A DNA stretch of 64,000 nt from Runella sp. (GTDB taxonomy: Bacteria > Bacteroidota > Bacteroidia > Cytophagales > Spirosomataceae), in NCBI GenBank assembly GCA_023254175.1, contig JALQYJ010000030.1, positions 1 to 64,000 on the forward strand. The letters run 5' to 3'. Below, piece by piece: positions 36,073 through 45,599 of this stretch (the first letter of the stretch is position 1; the number at the start of each line of letters is the position of its first letter). Made by a program: the position numbers and the translations under genes. The notes beneath the pieces are model-generated. The model had not been told where the DNA came from and searched no databases. It was given only the letters and a program-made list of their open reading frames with translations.

Positions 36073-38169
36073 TTATGGCAATGCAAAAGCTACGTATTTG
36101 TCACCCGATTTGGTTTTCAACTTTCCTCCTCCGCAGGCAATAACCACATACTGTTTACCATTAATCATATATGTGCTCGGCGAAGCATAACCCGCCGCTG
36201 GCAGTTGGGTCTGCCAAAGTATTTTACCCGTTTTTTTGTCAAATGCCCGTAAGCGTTCGTCGCGGGTTGCCGCAATAAAAAGCAATCCGCTCCCTGTCAC
36301 AAGCGGTCCCCCGTAATTATCCGTACCTGTAGGGGCAATTCCTTTGGCGGTCAGTTCAGGGTATTCCCCCAACGGCACTTGCCAAAGTCGTTCGCCCGTA
36401 TTCAGGTCAGTCGCTGTCAACGTCCCCCAAGGTGGAGCACTAATCGGATACCCATTTCGGTCGTACCAACGGTTATAACCCGTATGTTGGTACGGAATAC
36501 TCCCTTTTTGCGAGCTCACCACCTGTATGTCTTGTTGTTTTTGGAACAAAAAATCAACAATTGCCTTGTTTTCTGCCACCGAGAGATGCACAAACGACGG
36601 CATCATGGCGCGGCCTTTGATAATTAATGTTTTTACCGCTTCTTCCGAAAGTCGCTTTGAAACAGTCAGCAAAGAAGGGTACGAACCGTCGTGGTTACCT
36701 CGGCGGTCTTCGCCGTGGCATGTCGAGCAGTACTGACGATACAGCTGTCTGCCCGTTGTGGTTCTTGCACTGGATTCTTGCTTACGAGATACGAGCGAAG
36801 TGTAAACAGGGATTTCTTTGGAGGGGATATACATCACTCCCTGCGGGTCGGTGGCAGCGCCGCCCCATTGCCCACCGCCATCGGTGCCCGGGAAGAAAAT
36901 GGTCATGTCTTTACCAATCGGTATATAAGCACTCCCCGTACGGGCTTTTTGAATCAAAGCCACCAACGAATCGCGGTCAGCTACGAATGAGTTTAAATTT
37001 TTTTCGGTAAAACCCTGTCGGGCAAAATAGGTCGGTTTAAGAGGTATAGGTTGCGTTTTTGAGGGAAATTCGCCTGCAATAGCATCAAATGTAAACGCGC
37101 GATTTTCGATGGGGAACAACGGTTTTCCACTCACTCGGTCAAACACAAAAATGTAGCCCTGTTTCGTAATCTGCGCCACAGCGTCTATTTTTCTTCCGTT
37201 TTGAACTACTGCCACCAAATTAGGAGGTGCAGGCACGTCGCGGTCCCAAATATCGTGACGCACCAACTGGTAATGCCAAAGTCGCTTTCCACTTCGGGCA
37301 TCTAACGCTAGCAAACTATTAGCAAAAAGATTATCCCCTTTGCGATTTCCACCATAAAAATCGAACGCCGCCGACCCCGTAGGAGCGTACAAAATCCCCC
37401 GTTGACGATCAAGCGCCATCCCCGCCCACGAATTTGCCCCACCGATGTTTTGGCGAGCATTGGCAGGCCAAGTTGTAGCGCCCATTTCACTCGCCTCGGG
37501 GATGGTTCTAAACGTCCAAATTCGTTTACCCGTTCGGACGTCATAGGCGCGAATATCGCCTAACAAAGCAGATTCACTTTCAGACACCCGCGTTCCAACG
37601 ATAATTTTATCCTCAAAAATGACATTAGGCGTATTTGAGACCACGTAATCGTCGGCATTGGGGCGTTCAATGCCCATTTTTAAATTGATTCGCCCTTTTT
37701 CCCCAAACGATTGGCGAAGTTGACCCGTAACTGCATCCACAGCATACAGCCATTTCCCCGCCCCAAAAAAGATTGTTTTTTCAGTCCCTTCTGACCAATA
37801 GCTTACCCCTCGGCTTGTCGTCCCCTCTGTTTCGCTAACGTTTGTTTTCCAAAACTCCTTGCCCGTTGCCGCATCAATCGCAAACGCTTGGGTGTTGGCC
37901 GAAACGCCGTACAAGACCCCATCAATCACGATAGGGTTACACTGTATTTGGGTGCGGTGAAAAACCGTATCAGCCCCTCCCGAGGCGTACGTCCAAGCCA
38001 CTTTAAGTTGACTGACATTTTTTGTCGAAATTTGGCTTGCCTCCGAAAAATGACTTCGAGCTGCGTTTCCGTTATATTCGGGCCAATCTAAGGAAGACTC
38101 AAAAGCCATCCGAAAGGCCCAAAGCAACAAAACTACTCCTATTAAACCAACCAACAAACGATGATTCAT
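36073..38169 (-). CDS. PQQ-dependent dehydrogenase with built-in cytochrome c domain
   Basis: A 698-residue membrane-anchored quinoprotein. An N-terminal helix (LLVGLIGVVLLLWAFRMAF) anchors it. The body has the PQQ-propeller blades (WKTNVSE, GKRIWTF, GKRLWHY, GERLWQV, GKILWQT) of membrane glucose/alcohol dehydrogenase-type enzymes. A cytochrome c domain is embedded between blades, with haem motif CSTCH at about residues 481-485 and a possible Met ligand in RAMMPSF near 522. The enzyme oxidises a sugar or alcohol in the periplasm and could pass electrons straight to its haem. The substrate is unknown. Divergent from purB. Confidence 0.9.
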   Translation of the reverse strand: MNHRLLVGLIGVVLLLWAFRMAFESSLDWPEYNGNAARSHFSEASQISTKNVSQLKVAWTYASGGADTVFHRTQIQCNPIVIDGVLYGVSANTQAFAIDAATGKEFWKTNVSETEGTTSRGVSYWSEGTEKTIFFGAGKWLYAVDAVTGQLRQSFGEKGRINLKMGIERPNADDYVVSNTPNVIFEDKIIVGTRVSESESALLGDIRAYDVRTGKRIWTFRTIPEASEMGATTWPANARQNIGGANSWAGMALDRQRGILYAPTGSAAFDFYGGNRKGDNLFANSLLALDARSGKRLWHYQLVRHDIWDRDVPAPPNLVAVVQNGRKIDAVAQITKQGYIFVFDRVSGKPLFPIENRAFTFDAIAGEFPSKTQPIPLKPTYFARQGFTEKNLNSFVADRDSLVALIQKARTGSAYIPIGKDMTIFFPGTDGGGQWGGAATDPQGVMYIPSKEIPVYTSLVSRKQESSARTTTGRQLYRQYCSTCHGEDRRGNHDGSYPSLLTVSKRLSEEAVKTLIIKGRAMMPSFVHLSVAENKAIVDFLFQKQQDIQVVSSQKGSIPYQHTGYNRWYDRNGYPISAPPWGTLTATDLNTGERLWQVPLGEYPELTAKGIAPTGTDNYGGPLVTGSGLLFIAATRDERLRAFDKKTGKILWQTQLPAAGYASPSTYMINGKQYVVIACGGGKLKTKSGDKYVAFALP

Positions 38170-38277
38170 GGATAAAATAGTGTTTAAAAGCTTCTAGAGG
38201 CAAAGTTGCCTTTGTTCAATTATTACTTCAAAAAGCATTTTCGAGCGTTTTCTACCAAATCTTTGATGGGGATGGCT

Positions 38278-38285
38278 TATCTTTG
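38278..38285 (+). promoter_or_regulatory. Candidate -7 element of purB
   Basis: TATCTTTG matches TAnnTTTG and lies about 19 nt before ATG 38304. It overlaps the TTG that the ORF track used as start, so ATG 38304 is the better start. No good -33 TTG partner was seen. Confidence 0.45.
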
Positions 38286-38303
38286 CATTTTAGTAACCAA
38301 GCT

Positions 38304-39647
38304 ATGCAATTAAATACCCTCACAGCTATCTCACCCGTCGATGGACGCTATCGTCGTCAAGTTGAAAAACTCGCCCCCTATTTCTCGGAATTTGGGCTTA
38401 TCCGCTACCGAATCCGCATCGAAGTGGAGTATTTCATCGCCCTTTGCAAACTCCCCCTTCCCCAATTAGAAGGTTTTGATCAATCCATTTACACTGACTT
38501 ACGCGCTTTATACCTCGACTTTACAGAAACCGATGCTTTACGAATCAAAGAAATCGAATCGGTTACGAACCACGACGTAAAAGCCGTAGAGTATTTTATC
38601 AAAGAAAAACTCAAAGACAAGCAGCTTGATTCCTACTTGGAGTTTATTCATTTTGGACTTACATCACAGGACGTCAACAATACATCAATTCCGCTTTCGC
38701 TCAAAGAAGCCATTACGGACGAGATTATCCCAACGTTTGAAGAGGTTATTACCAAACTGAAAGCCTTGGCCGAAGAATGGAAACATATTCCGATGCTAGC
38801 CCGTACGCACGGCCAACCTGCTTCTCCTACTCGTTTGGGGAAAGAATTTGGCGTGTTTATCGAACGTCTTGAGAAACAACTTGCGATGATTCAGGCCATC
38901 CCTTATGCCGCCAAATTTGGTGGAGCAACGGGCAACTTCAACGCGCACCACGTAGCTTATCCTGAGATTGATTGGGTAGCCTTTGGGAATACATTTGTAA
39001 ACGAAACCTTGGGACTATCGCGCAGCCAATTGACGACCCAAATCGAGCATTACGATATGCTTGCGGCATTGATGGATACGTTTAAACGTTTAAATACCAT
39101 TCTCATCGACCTCGACCGTGACGTTTGGACGTACGTTTCGATGGAATATTTTAAGCAAAAAATCAAAGCAGGAGAAGTAGGGTCGTCGGCAATGCCACAC
39201 AAAGTCAACCCCATTGATTTTGAGAACTCGGAAGGAAACCTGGGCATTGCTAACGCCGTTTTTGAGCATTTGTCGGCTAAGCTTCCTATTTCTCGCCTCC
39301 AACGCGACCTAACGGACTCTACCGTTCTTCGTAACCTTGGTGTACCATTGGGCCACACCATCATCGGTTTGAAAGCATTATTGAGAGGATTAGGAAAACT
39401 TGAATTGAACGAAACCGCTTTCTACGCCGACCTCGACAATAACTGGGCGGTAGTTGCCGAAGCGATTCAAACCATTTTACGTCGCGAAGCTTACCCACAA
39501 CCTTACGAGGCCCTGAAAGCCCTCACGCGTAAAAACGAAAAAATCACCTCCAATACCATTGCCGAGTTTATTGATTGCCTTGAGGTATCAGAAGCAATCA
39601 AAGAGGAATTACGTGCGATTTCGCCCTTTAGTTATACGGGGGTGTAA
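38304..39647 (+). CDS. purB: Adenylosuccinate lyase
   Basis: A 447-residue enzyme of the fumarase/aspartase superfamily that acts twice in purine synthesis (SAICAR and adenylosuccinate cleavage). Visible: N-terminal AISPVDGRYRR, HFGLTSQDVNNTSI, ARTHGQPASPTRLGKE and the signature loop GSSAMPHKVNPIDFENSEGN with its catalytic Ser. Length and motifs match the PurB type of E. coli rather than the shorter type. The start at ATG 38304 follows a -7 element. Stands alone; the next gene converges. Confidence 0.95.
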   Translation: MQLNTLTAISPVDGRYRRQVEKLAPYFSEFGLIRYRIRIEVEYFIALCKLPLPQLEGFDQSIYTDLRALYLDFTETDALRIKEIESVTNHDVKAVEYFIKEKLKDKQLDSYLEFIHFGLTSQDVNNTSIPLSLKEAITDEIIPTFEEVITKLKALAEEWKHIPMLARTHGQPASPTRLGKEFGVFIERLEKQLAMIQAIPYAAKFGGATGNFNAHHVAYPEIDWVAFGNTFVNETLGLSRSQLTTQIEHYDMLAALMDTFKRLNTILIDLDRDVWTYVSMEYFKQKIKAGEVGSSAMPHKVNPIDFENSEGNLGIANAVFEHLSAKLPISRLQRDLTDSTVLRNLGVPLGHTIIGLKALLRGLGKLELNETAFYADLDNNWAVVAEAIQTILRREAYPQPYEALKALTRKNEKITSNTIAEFIDCLEVSEAIKEELRAISPFSYTGV

Positions 39648-39665
39648 CGTTTTTTGTGGTACGGC

Positions 39666-39695
39666 GTGGTGCAGGTTGTGAGCAACCTGCACCAC
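39666..39695. repeat. Perfect 13-bp hairpin in the purB-nitrilase gap
   Basis: GTGGTGCAGGTTG-TGAG-CAACCTGCACCAC lies between two converging genes. There is no adjacent T-tract, so it is more likely a REP-like repeat than a simple terminator. Confidence 0.5.
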
Positions 39696-39711
39696 ACCCA
39701 ACCCTCCACGA

Positions 39712-40641
39712 TTATATTTTACAAATGAGTGGTTGCCCCTTCACTTCCAACGAAAAAACGTCGGGACGTGCATAATGCCCAATCACGTCAAAATCCAGTT
39801 TACTTTTGGCCAATACTGAAAAATCGAGTTCGGCCATCAGCAGCCCTTCCTCATTCCAAAGTGGCCCCGCCAAGACTTCACCCAAAGGCGAGATAATGAC
39901 ACTTCCACCTGCGCTCATGATGTCTGGTTCTTCGATTAAGTATTCTTGATAGCGTTCGGGATAATCCGATTTTCGTACAAACTGATTGGCCGCCAATACA
40001 AAACAGCGGCCTTCTAACGCAACATGCAGCATGGTGGATTGCCACGATTCGCGGGCATCAGCAGTGGGAGCTAAATAAAGCTCTATCCCCTGCTGGTACA
40101 TCGACATTCGCGCGAGAGGCATGTAATTTTCCCAACAAATCAACCCTCCTACCCGACCTACATTAGTATCAAATGTCATGAGCGTACTTCCGTCGCTTTC
40201 TGCCCAAATGTAACGCTCAAGCCCTGTGGGTTTTAATTTCCGATGCTTGCCCACCAGCACACCATCTTGGTTAAAGTAAAACAAAGCACAATGCAACGAA
40301 CCACCCACGGGTTCCCGTTCGGTTACGCCCAATGCCACATACATTCTTGCCTTGCGAACAGCTTCGCCAATTTTTAGAACTTCTTCCGAATCGTATTCGA
40401 TGCTATTTTTCCAATAATCGAGCCAATGCTCGCGGCTTTTTTCCGTTCGGCGACCAATGCGCGAATCAAAATTGAGGCCGCGCGGATAACAAGGAATGAA
40501 AGACTCAGGAAACAGCAACAGTTCGCACTTTGCCTGAGCTGCCTTTTCAATCCATTCAATAGCCCTTTCAACGGTTTTGGATTTATCAAAAAGAAAAGGA
40601 GTTGCTTGCACAACCCCCACTTTTACACATTTAAAACTCAT
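39712..40641 (-). CDS. Nitrilase / carbon-nitrogen hydrolase family protein
   Basis: A 309-residue cytosolic hydrolase with the Glu-Lys-Cys catalytic triad visible: FPESFIPCYPRG (Glu), KHRKLKPTGLE (Lys) and GLICWENYMPLAR (Cys). The sequence around the triad is of the true nitrilase branch (the YPRG and CWEN forms). It would convert nitriles to carboxylic acids plus ammonia; the natural substrate is unclear. Convergent with purB and about 13 nt downstream of the ROK regulator, so perhaps co-transcribed with it. Confidence 0.88.
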   Translation of the reverse strand: MSFKCVKVGVVQATPFLFDKSKTVERAIEWIEKAAQAKCELLLFPESFIPCYPRGLNFDSRIGRRTEKSREHWLDYWKNSIEYDSEEVLKIGEAVRKARMYVALGVTEREPVGGSLHCALFYFNQDGVLVGKHRKLKPTGLERYIWAESDGSTLMTFDTNVGRVGGLICWENYMPLARMSMYQQGIELYLAPTADARESWQSTMLHVALEGRCFVLAANQFVRKSDYPERYQEYLIEEPDIMSAGGSVIISPLGEVLAGPLWNEEGLLMAELDFSVLAKSKLDFDVIGHYARPDVFSLEVKGQPLICKI

Positions 40642-40654
40642 GATGCTTGCCTAC

Positions 40655-41884
40655 CTAGTTATTTTCAATGACTTTTTCTACTACGTATGCTTGCGTCCCC
40701 AACCATTTGGCTTCTTGCCCAAGTTGAGAAATAACCACATTCAAATTACTTCTAAAGTCAGTTAAACAGTATTTGTTAATGGCCTGCTCGATGGGGTTGG
40801 TAATAAACGCCCCCGCTTTAGCGACAATTCCGTCTACGATGATGATTTCAGGATTAAACAGATGAATTGCAATTGACAAACCTTTTCCCAATTCCATCCC
40901 AATCTCGTGGAGGATATCAATGGCGAAAGAATCGCCCTGCCAAGCTGAATCAATAATGATTTCAGCGTCAATTTTTTCAATATCCATTCCTGACAAGCGT
41001 GAAATACGCCCATCATTTAACCCTTTTTTGATACGGCGTAACAGGGAAGCTGCGGAAGTAATAGTATCCAAACAACCCACTTTTCCGCAGTGACACAGCT
41101 CACCGTTGGGCACTACTTGAATGTGGCCAAGTTCACCTGCAAAACCAGACGCTCCTTGAAAAACCTCCCCATTGAGAATAACCCCTAGCCCTACTCCCCA
41201 ATCTATGTAAATAGCAAGCACATGGTCTTTTCCTTGCGCCAACCCAAAACGGTGTTCGCCAAGGGTAGTTGCTTTCGTATCATTGATGACGTAAACAGGA
41301 AACTTAAAGTGTCTTTCGAGCAATGTTCCAAACGATTGTTCACCTTGATTTAAGCTTCGGTAAGTAAAATTATATCCTTTGCGCGCATCGACCAAGCCAG
41401 CAACTGAAATCCCCATCGCCATAAAATCATCGTGGCGAATATTTGATTCGCTAATGACGTCTTCAGTAGCCAAGATAAGTGCATCTAGAAACTTAGATGA
41501 GTCTTCCAACTTCATATCGAGGTCTCGTCGAAATACTACCTCATTTTTGAGGTTCATAATGAGCACTTTAATATCATGAGTATTTACGTCCAACACCAAA
41601 ACGTAAAAGCGTTCCGTACTAAGGCTAAACAAAACTGGTTTACGTCCTTGTTTAGTAACGCCTGTACCTACAGGCAAGATCCATTTTTCTTCCACCATCT
41701 CCTCTACAATACTCGTCACAGAAGGAACGCTGCTATGAATTACTCGGGCCAGTTCGGCAATAGATGAAGTGCCCGAACGATAAAGTTCGATCAATATACG
41801 TCGGCGGTGTAAGTTCTTTTTATAGTCAACGACCGAGGTTCTAGGTAAGGTATCTAATTCTGACGATGTAGTAGGTTCAAACAT
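40655..41884 (-). CDS. ROK family transcriptional regulator
   Basis: A 409-residue protein with an N-terminal winged helix (about residues 25-85, RRRILIELYRSGTSSIAELARVI, PSVTSIVEEMV) and a ROK domain. The ROK zinc site appears as CHCGKVGCLD; the sugar-binding region has INDTKATTLGEHRFG and IYIDWGVGLGVILNG, in which the D of the kinase loop is replaced or preserved as in repressors. Such proteins (NagC/XylR/Mlc types) repress sugar genes until the sugar binds. It sits divergently beside the second SusC (42239), the most likely target. Confidence 0.88.
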   Translation of the reverse strand: MFEPTTSSELDTLPRTSVVDYKKNLHRRRILIELYRSGTSSIAELARVIHSSVPSVTSIVEEMVEEKWILPVGTGVTKQGRKPVLFSLSTERFYVLVLDVNTHDIKVLIMNLKNEVVFRRDLDMKLEDSSKFLDALILATEDVISESNIRHDDFMAMGISVAGLVDARKGYNFTYRSLNQGEQSFGTLLERHFKFPVYVINDTKATTLGEHRFGLAQGKDHVLAIYIDWGVGLGVILNGEVFQGASGFAGELGHIQVVPNGELCHCGKVGCLDTITSAASLLRRIKKGLNDGRISRLSGMDIEKIDAEIIIDSAWQGDSFAIDILHEIGMELGKGLSIAIHLFNPEIIIVDGIVAKAGAFITNPIEQAINKYCLTDFRSNLNVVISQLGQEAKWLGTQAYVVEKVIENN

Positions 41885-42238
41885 GCTATATATAAGATAG
41901 GATAAAGGAGATGCTAAATTAGTTTATTTTATGGATATAAATATAATATTAATTTTTTTTACTTAATACCTACATTTAAAAATATTTTTTTATTAACATC
42001 CGTTTGGATTAATGAAATTATTGTTAACATTGTAAAAAATTTCCTATTTTTAGATTTTATAAACTCTAACCAATTTTATTTTTTATTTTTTTTTATTAAA
42101 GTTCGGCCAATTACTCACAGCGAATGCTTGGTCAGCTCTACGTCCTTAAATCTCTTGCTTTGAGATTTTTACACTCGCAAACAATTTTTACCAAGAATCC
42201 CTTTGTTATTTATTTTTAATTTTAACCTCCATTACCAA
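41885..42238. other. Divergent control region between ROK regulator and second SusC
   Basis: About 354 very AT-rich nt. It holds TGTTAACA (a palindrome at about 42022), an imperfect inverted repeat ATTAACATCC-GTTT-GGATTAAT, and a weak candidate promoter (TTG about 21 nt before TATTTTTA near 42048). A hairpin AAATCTC-N7-GAGATTT (42148-42168) lies in the SusC leader, about 70 nt before the start. No coding sequence was seen. Confidence 0.45.
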
Positions 42239-45200
42239 ATGAAACACAAATTACTTGCACTGATTGTCTTACTGACAATGATAGGCAGCTCTGTTTTCGC
42301 ACAAACGATTACAGGGAAAGTAACTGCTCAGCCTGATGGCCAACCCCTTCCTGGCGTATCTATCGTCGTTAAGGGAACAAGTGCTGGAACTACCACCGAT
42401 GTCAGTGGTAAGTTTAGTATCCAAGCGACATCAAAAAGCACACTTGTCTTCTCATACATTGGCTTCAAACCCCAAGAAGTCGCGGTAGGAAATCGCGCTA
42501 ACATTGAGGTAATTCTCGAAGAAGACGCCTCTCAACTCAATGAAGTCGTCGTGACTGGACTTGGTCTTTCAAAAGAACAACGTGCGACAGGTTATGCTAC
42601 CTCTAGCATTAAGTCTGATAAAATCGTTGTGGCAGCATCCCCCAACTTCGCCAATGCACTTTATGGTAAAGCGGCTGGGGTGCGGATTGCCTCTACCCCT
42701 GGGGGAGCTACCAGTGCCACTAACATCACTATTCGAGGTATTAACTCAATCACGGGTAAAAACCAACCTTTAATTGTATTGGACGGGGTACCTATCCGCG
42801 ATGGAGAAGTAAGAAACAACGATTACTGGAGCGACCAACGTATTCGTGGAAATGGTTTGTTGGACATTAACCCAGAGGACATTGAGCGCCTTGACATCTT
42901 GAAGGGTGCTTCTGCGGCAGCACTCTATGGCTCGGAGGCTGTAAACGGTGTTGTTCTTATTACCACTAAGAGTGGAAAAGGTAAAAAAGGGCTTGGCGTT
43001 ACTTTCAACACGAGCTATAGCGTTGATAGAATCGCATACACGCCTCGCTATCAAAATATCCGTGGTGCGGGTGCTCCTATTCACGTTAGTAATGGTGGAC
43101 AAGATGCTGAAGGTTTCATTTACTATGATACAAACGGTGACGGAAGACCTGATACGCGTGGTATTACCAACTTTAGTATCAACTTTGGTCCAAAGTTTGA
43201 CGGTAAGCCTACGATGAGCTGGGATGGTCAAATTCGTCCTTATGAAGCTCAGCCAGACGCCTACCAAGGTCTTTACCAACAAGGTAGTAACTCAAATATC
43301 AACCTTGCCGTTGCTCAATCAACCGACAACTCGAACATTCGTTTTTCTTTGACTCGTCAAGACAACCGTGGAATTAGCTTAGGTTCGCAAAACGTTAAAA
43401 ACATTGCTAACCTCAATAGTAGCTTCAAAATTGGCAAAAAGTGGACGACGGATGTGATGATTAACTACATCAACCAAAATACCCACAACCGTCCATATTC
43501 AATCGACCGTATGATTAACAACTTCACGGGGATGATTGGCCGTTTTGACAATGCAGATTGGTATTTCAACAAGTATAAAACTAGCCTAGGGTATCGTTTT
43601 GTACAAGGAGTAAATGGTCAAAGCTTAACACCTGGAGAAAACATTATTCGTAATGGATTCAAGGCTGATATCGCTGACTACGTATGGCGTGTCAATGAGC
43701 ACAACTACGATGAGTTTAGCAACCGTGTGATTGCTAGCATGACCAACCACTACCAAATCACAAAAGACCTCAAGCTTCGCCTACGTACATCTACTGACTT
43801 TACGTCTCAACGTGACGAAACTCGTCAATCGACAGAGCGTCCTTTGGCTTTTGGTTATTCTGGTTACTTTGGCCTAGCCAACTCGGTTTCGTCTCTAATG
43901 TACGGTGATGCGTTGTTGACTTACAACAAAAAAATCACCAAAGACTTAGATTTAAACGTGATGGGTGGCTACACAGCGACCAAAGAACAATATACAATGG
44001 TGAGCCGTGGCACAAACGGAGGTTTAAGTACTGAAAATTTGTTTGACATCGCTGCCTCTGTAAACGTAGCTAGCAATGGTTCTTCTCGCTGGTCAATTGT
44101 AAAAGATGCCCTACTCGGAACGGTTAACTTGGATTACAAAGGTTTTGCCTTCTTGGAAGGTACTGTTCGTAGAGACCGCACGTCAACCATGAACCCTAAC
44201 AATAACACGTTTGTTTATCCTTCTGTAAACGCAAGTTTTGTCTTCACTGATGCGTTCCAACTTCCAGCATTCATCAGTTTTGGTAAAATCCGTGGTTCAT
44301 GGGGTATCGTAGGTAACTATCCTGATATCTACAACGCCAATATTGCTTACAACCAATCAACATTAGGTGTTCAGCAAGTAGGTGGCCAACCTGTTCTTTA
44401 TACTAACATTCCTTCCGCTTTCGGAAACGACGGTATCCGTCCAGAACAAAAGCGTGAGTTTGAATTCGGTTTAGAGACAAAATTCTTCGGAAAGCGTTTA
44501 GGGGTAGAAATCAACTACTACAACGGCCAAATCAGAGACCAAATTTTGCCACTTACTATTCCTGCCACTTCTGGGGCTACTTCGGTATTGGCTAACATTG
44601 GTACGCTTCGTAACAAAGGATTAGAAATCTTAGTAACTGCCTCTCCACTTCAAGGACGTAAGCTCAACTGGGAAACTACCTTGACGTTTGCTAAAAACTC
44701 AAACGTTGTTGAAAAATTAGCTAATAATTCTACTGAGTTATTACACGCAGATTTTGACGGGGCTGCGGCTCAATTGCGTTCGGTAGTTGGTCAACCTATG
44801 GGAGATTTCTATACTCCATTGGTAGCTCGTAGCAGCAATGGCCAAATGATTGTACAGCCTAATGGCTTGTACCAATTGGACGGTAGCAAAATGTACAAAG
44901 TAGGTAACGCTATGCCAAAAGCAGTAGGTGGTTTCCTAAATACCTTCTCTTTCAAAGGAATTACGTTGGATGTTAACATTGACTACCGTTATGGTGGCCA
45001 CGTAATGCCGACTGGTCTTTTCTGGATGACCTCACGTGGTTTGACCCAAGAAAGTACCAAGTACATGGACACTGCAAGCGGTGGTCTTAGCTACTACATC
45101 AAAGATGGAAAAGGTATTCAAACCAACGCAAATCAAGGTCCTAACGGTGAAAAAGTATTCAACGATGGTATGTTACTGGACGGGGTACTTGCCAATGGTG

Positions 45201-45553
45201 AGAAAAACACCAACGTTATTTCTCAAGCCTACTACTACTGGCTTACTTACAACTGGGGTGGTCCTCAGTACGGTTCTTCACGTTACGAATTATACGTAGT
45301 TGAGAATAACTATGTGAAGGTACGTGAATTGTCGCTTGGCTACCAAATCCCAAGCAATATCATCAATAAAATTGGTGCTAAACAATTGACCCTTTCTGTA
45401 TTTGCAAGAAACCCATTCTTCATCTACCGTTCTATCAAAGATATGGATCCAGAGCAAACTACGGCTGGTTCACGCTGGTTCCAAACTCTTAACAACGCGG
45501 GTACTAACCCTGCCACTCGTACTATGGGTGTCATGTTGAGAGCAAGTTTCTAA
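42239..45553 (+). CDS. SusC/RagA TonB-linked outer-membrane protein (second copy)
   Basis: A 1104-residue TonB-dependent transporter. Signal peptide MKHKLLALIVLLTMIGSSVFAQ; carboxypeptidase-like domain (ITGKVTAQPDGQPLPGVSI, FSYIGFKPQEVAVG); TonB-box region (LNEVVVTGLGLSKEQRATGYATSS); plug (PLIVLDGVPIRDGEV, DINPEDIERLDILKGASAAALYGSEAVNG); barrel ending PATRTMGVMLRASF. It imports a nutrient with its SusD partner, 46 nt downstream. ATG 42239 is chosen over 42203 because it gives a normal signal peptide. Divergent from a ROK regulator, which suggests a sugar substrate. Confidence 0.94.
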   Translation: MKHKLLALIVLLTMIGSSVFAQTITGKVTAQPDGQPLPGVSIVVKGTSAGTTTDVSGKFSIQATSKSTLVFSYIGFKPQEVAVGNRANIEVILEEDASQLNEVVVTGLGLSKEQRATGYATSSIKSDKIVVAASPNFANALYGKAAGVRIASTPGGATSATNITIRGINSITGKNQPLIVLDGVPIRDGEVRNNDYWSDQRIRGNGLLDINPEDIERLDILKGASAAALYGSEAVNGVVLITTKSGKGKKGLGVTFNTSYSVDRIAYTPRYQNIRGAGAPIHVSNGGQDAEGFIYYDTNGDGRPDTRGITNFSINFGPKFDGKPTMSWDGQIRPYEAQPDAYQGLYQQGSNSNINLAVAQSTDNSNIRFSLTRQDNRGISLGSQNVKNIANLNSSFKIGKKWTTDVMINYINQNTHNRPYSIDRMINNFTGMIGRFDNADWYFNKYKTSLGYRFVQGVNGQSLTPGENIIRNGFKADIADYVWRVNEHNYDEFSNRVIASMTNHYQITKDLKLRLRTSTDFTSQRDETRQSTERPLAFGYSGYFGLANSVSSLMYGDALLTYNKKITKDLDLNVMGGYTATKEQYTMVSRGTNGGLSTENLFDIAASVNVASNGSSRWSIVKDALLGTVNLDYKGFAFLEGTVRRDRTSTMNPNNNTFVYPSVNASFVFTDAFQLPAFISFGKIRGSWGIVGNYPDIYNANIAYNQSTLGVQQVGGQPVLYTNIPSAFGNDGIRPEQKREFEFGLETKFFGKRLGVEINYYNGQIRDQILPLTIPATSGATSVLANIGTLRNKGLEILVTASPLQGRKLNWETTLTFAKNSNVVEKLANNSTELLHADFDGAAAQLRSVVGQPMGDFYTPLVARSSNGQMIVQPNGLYQLDGSKMYKVGNAMPKAVGGFLNTFSFKGITLDVNIDYRYGGHVMPTGLFWMTSRGLTQESTKYMDTASGGLSYYIKDGKGIQTNANQGPNGEKVFNDGMLLDGVLANGEKNTNVISQAYYYWLTYNWGGPQYGSSRYELYVVENNYVKVRELSLGYQIPSNIINKIGAKQLTLSVFARNPFFIYRSIKDMDPEQTTAGSRWFQTLNNAGTNPATRTMGVMLRASF

Positions 45554-45599
45554 AAGGAGCAAACAAATTGTTGAGTCATTCCAAACAAAAGAAAACACA

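Noticed and set aside
42770-43282. Minus-strand 170-aa ORF
   Set aside because: Antisense shadow of the second SusC; composition low in expected features.
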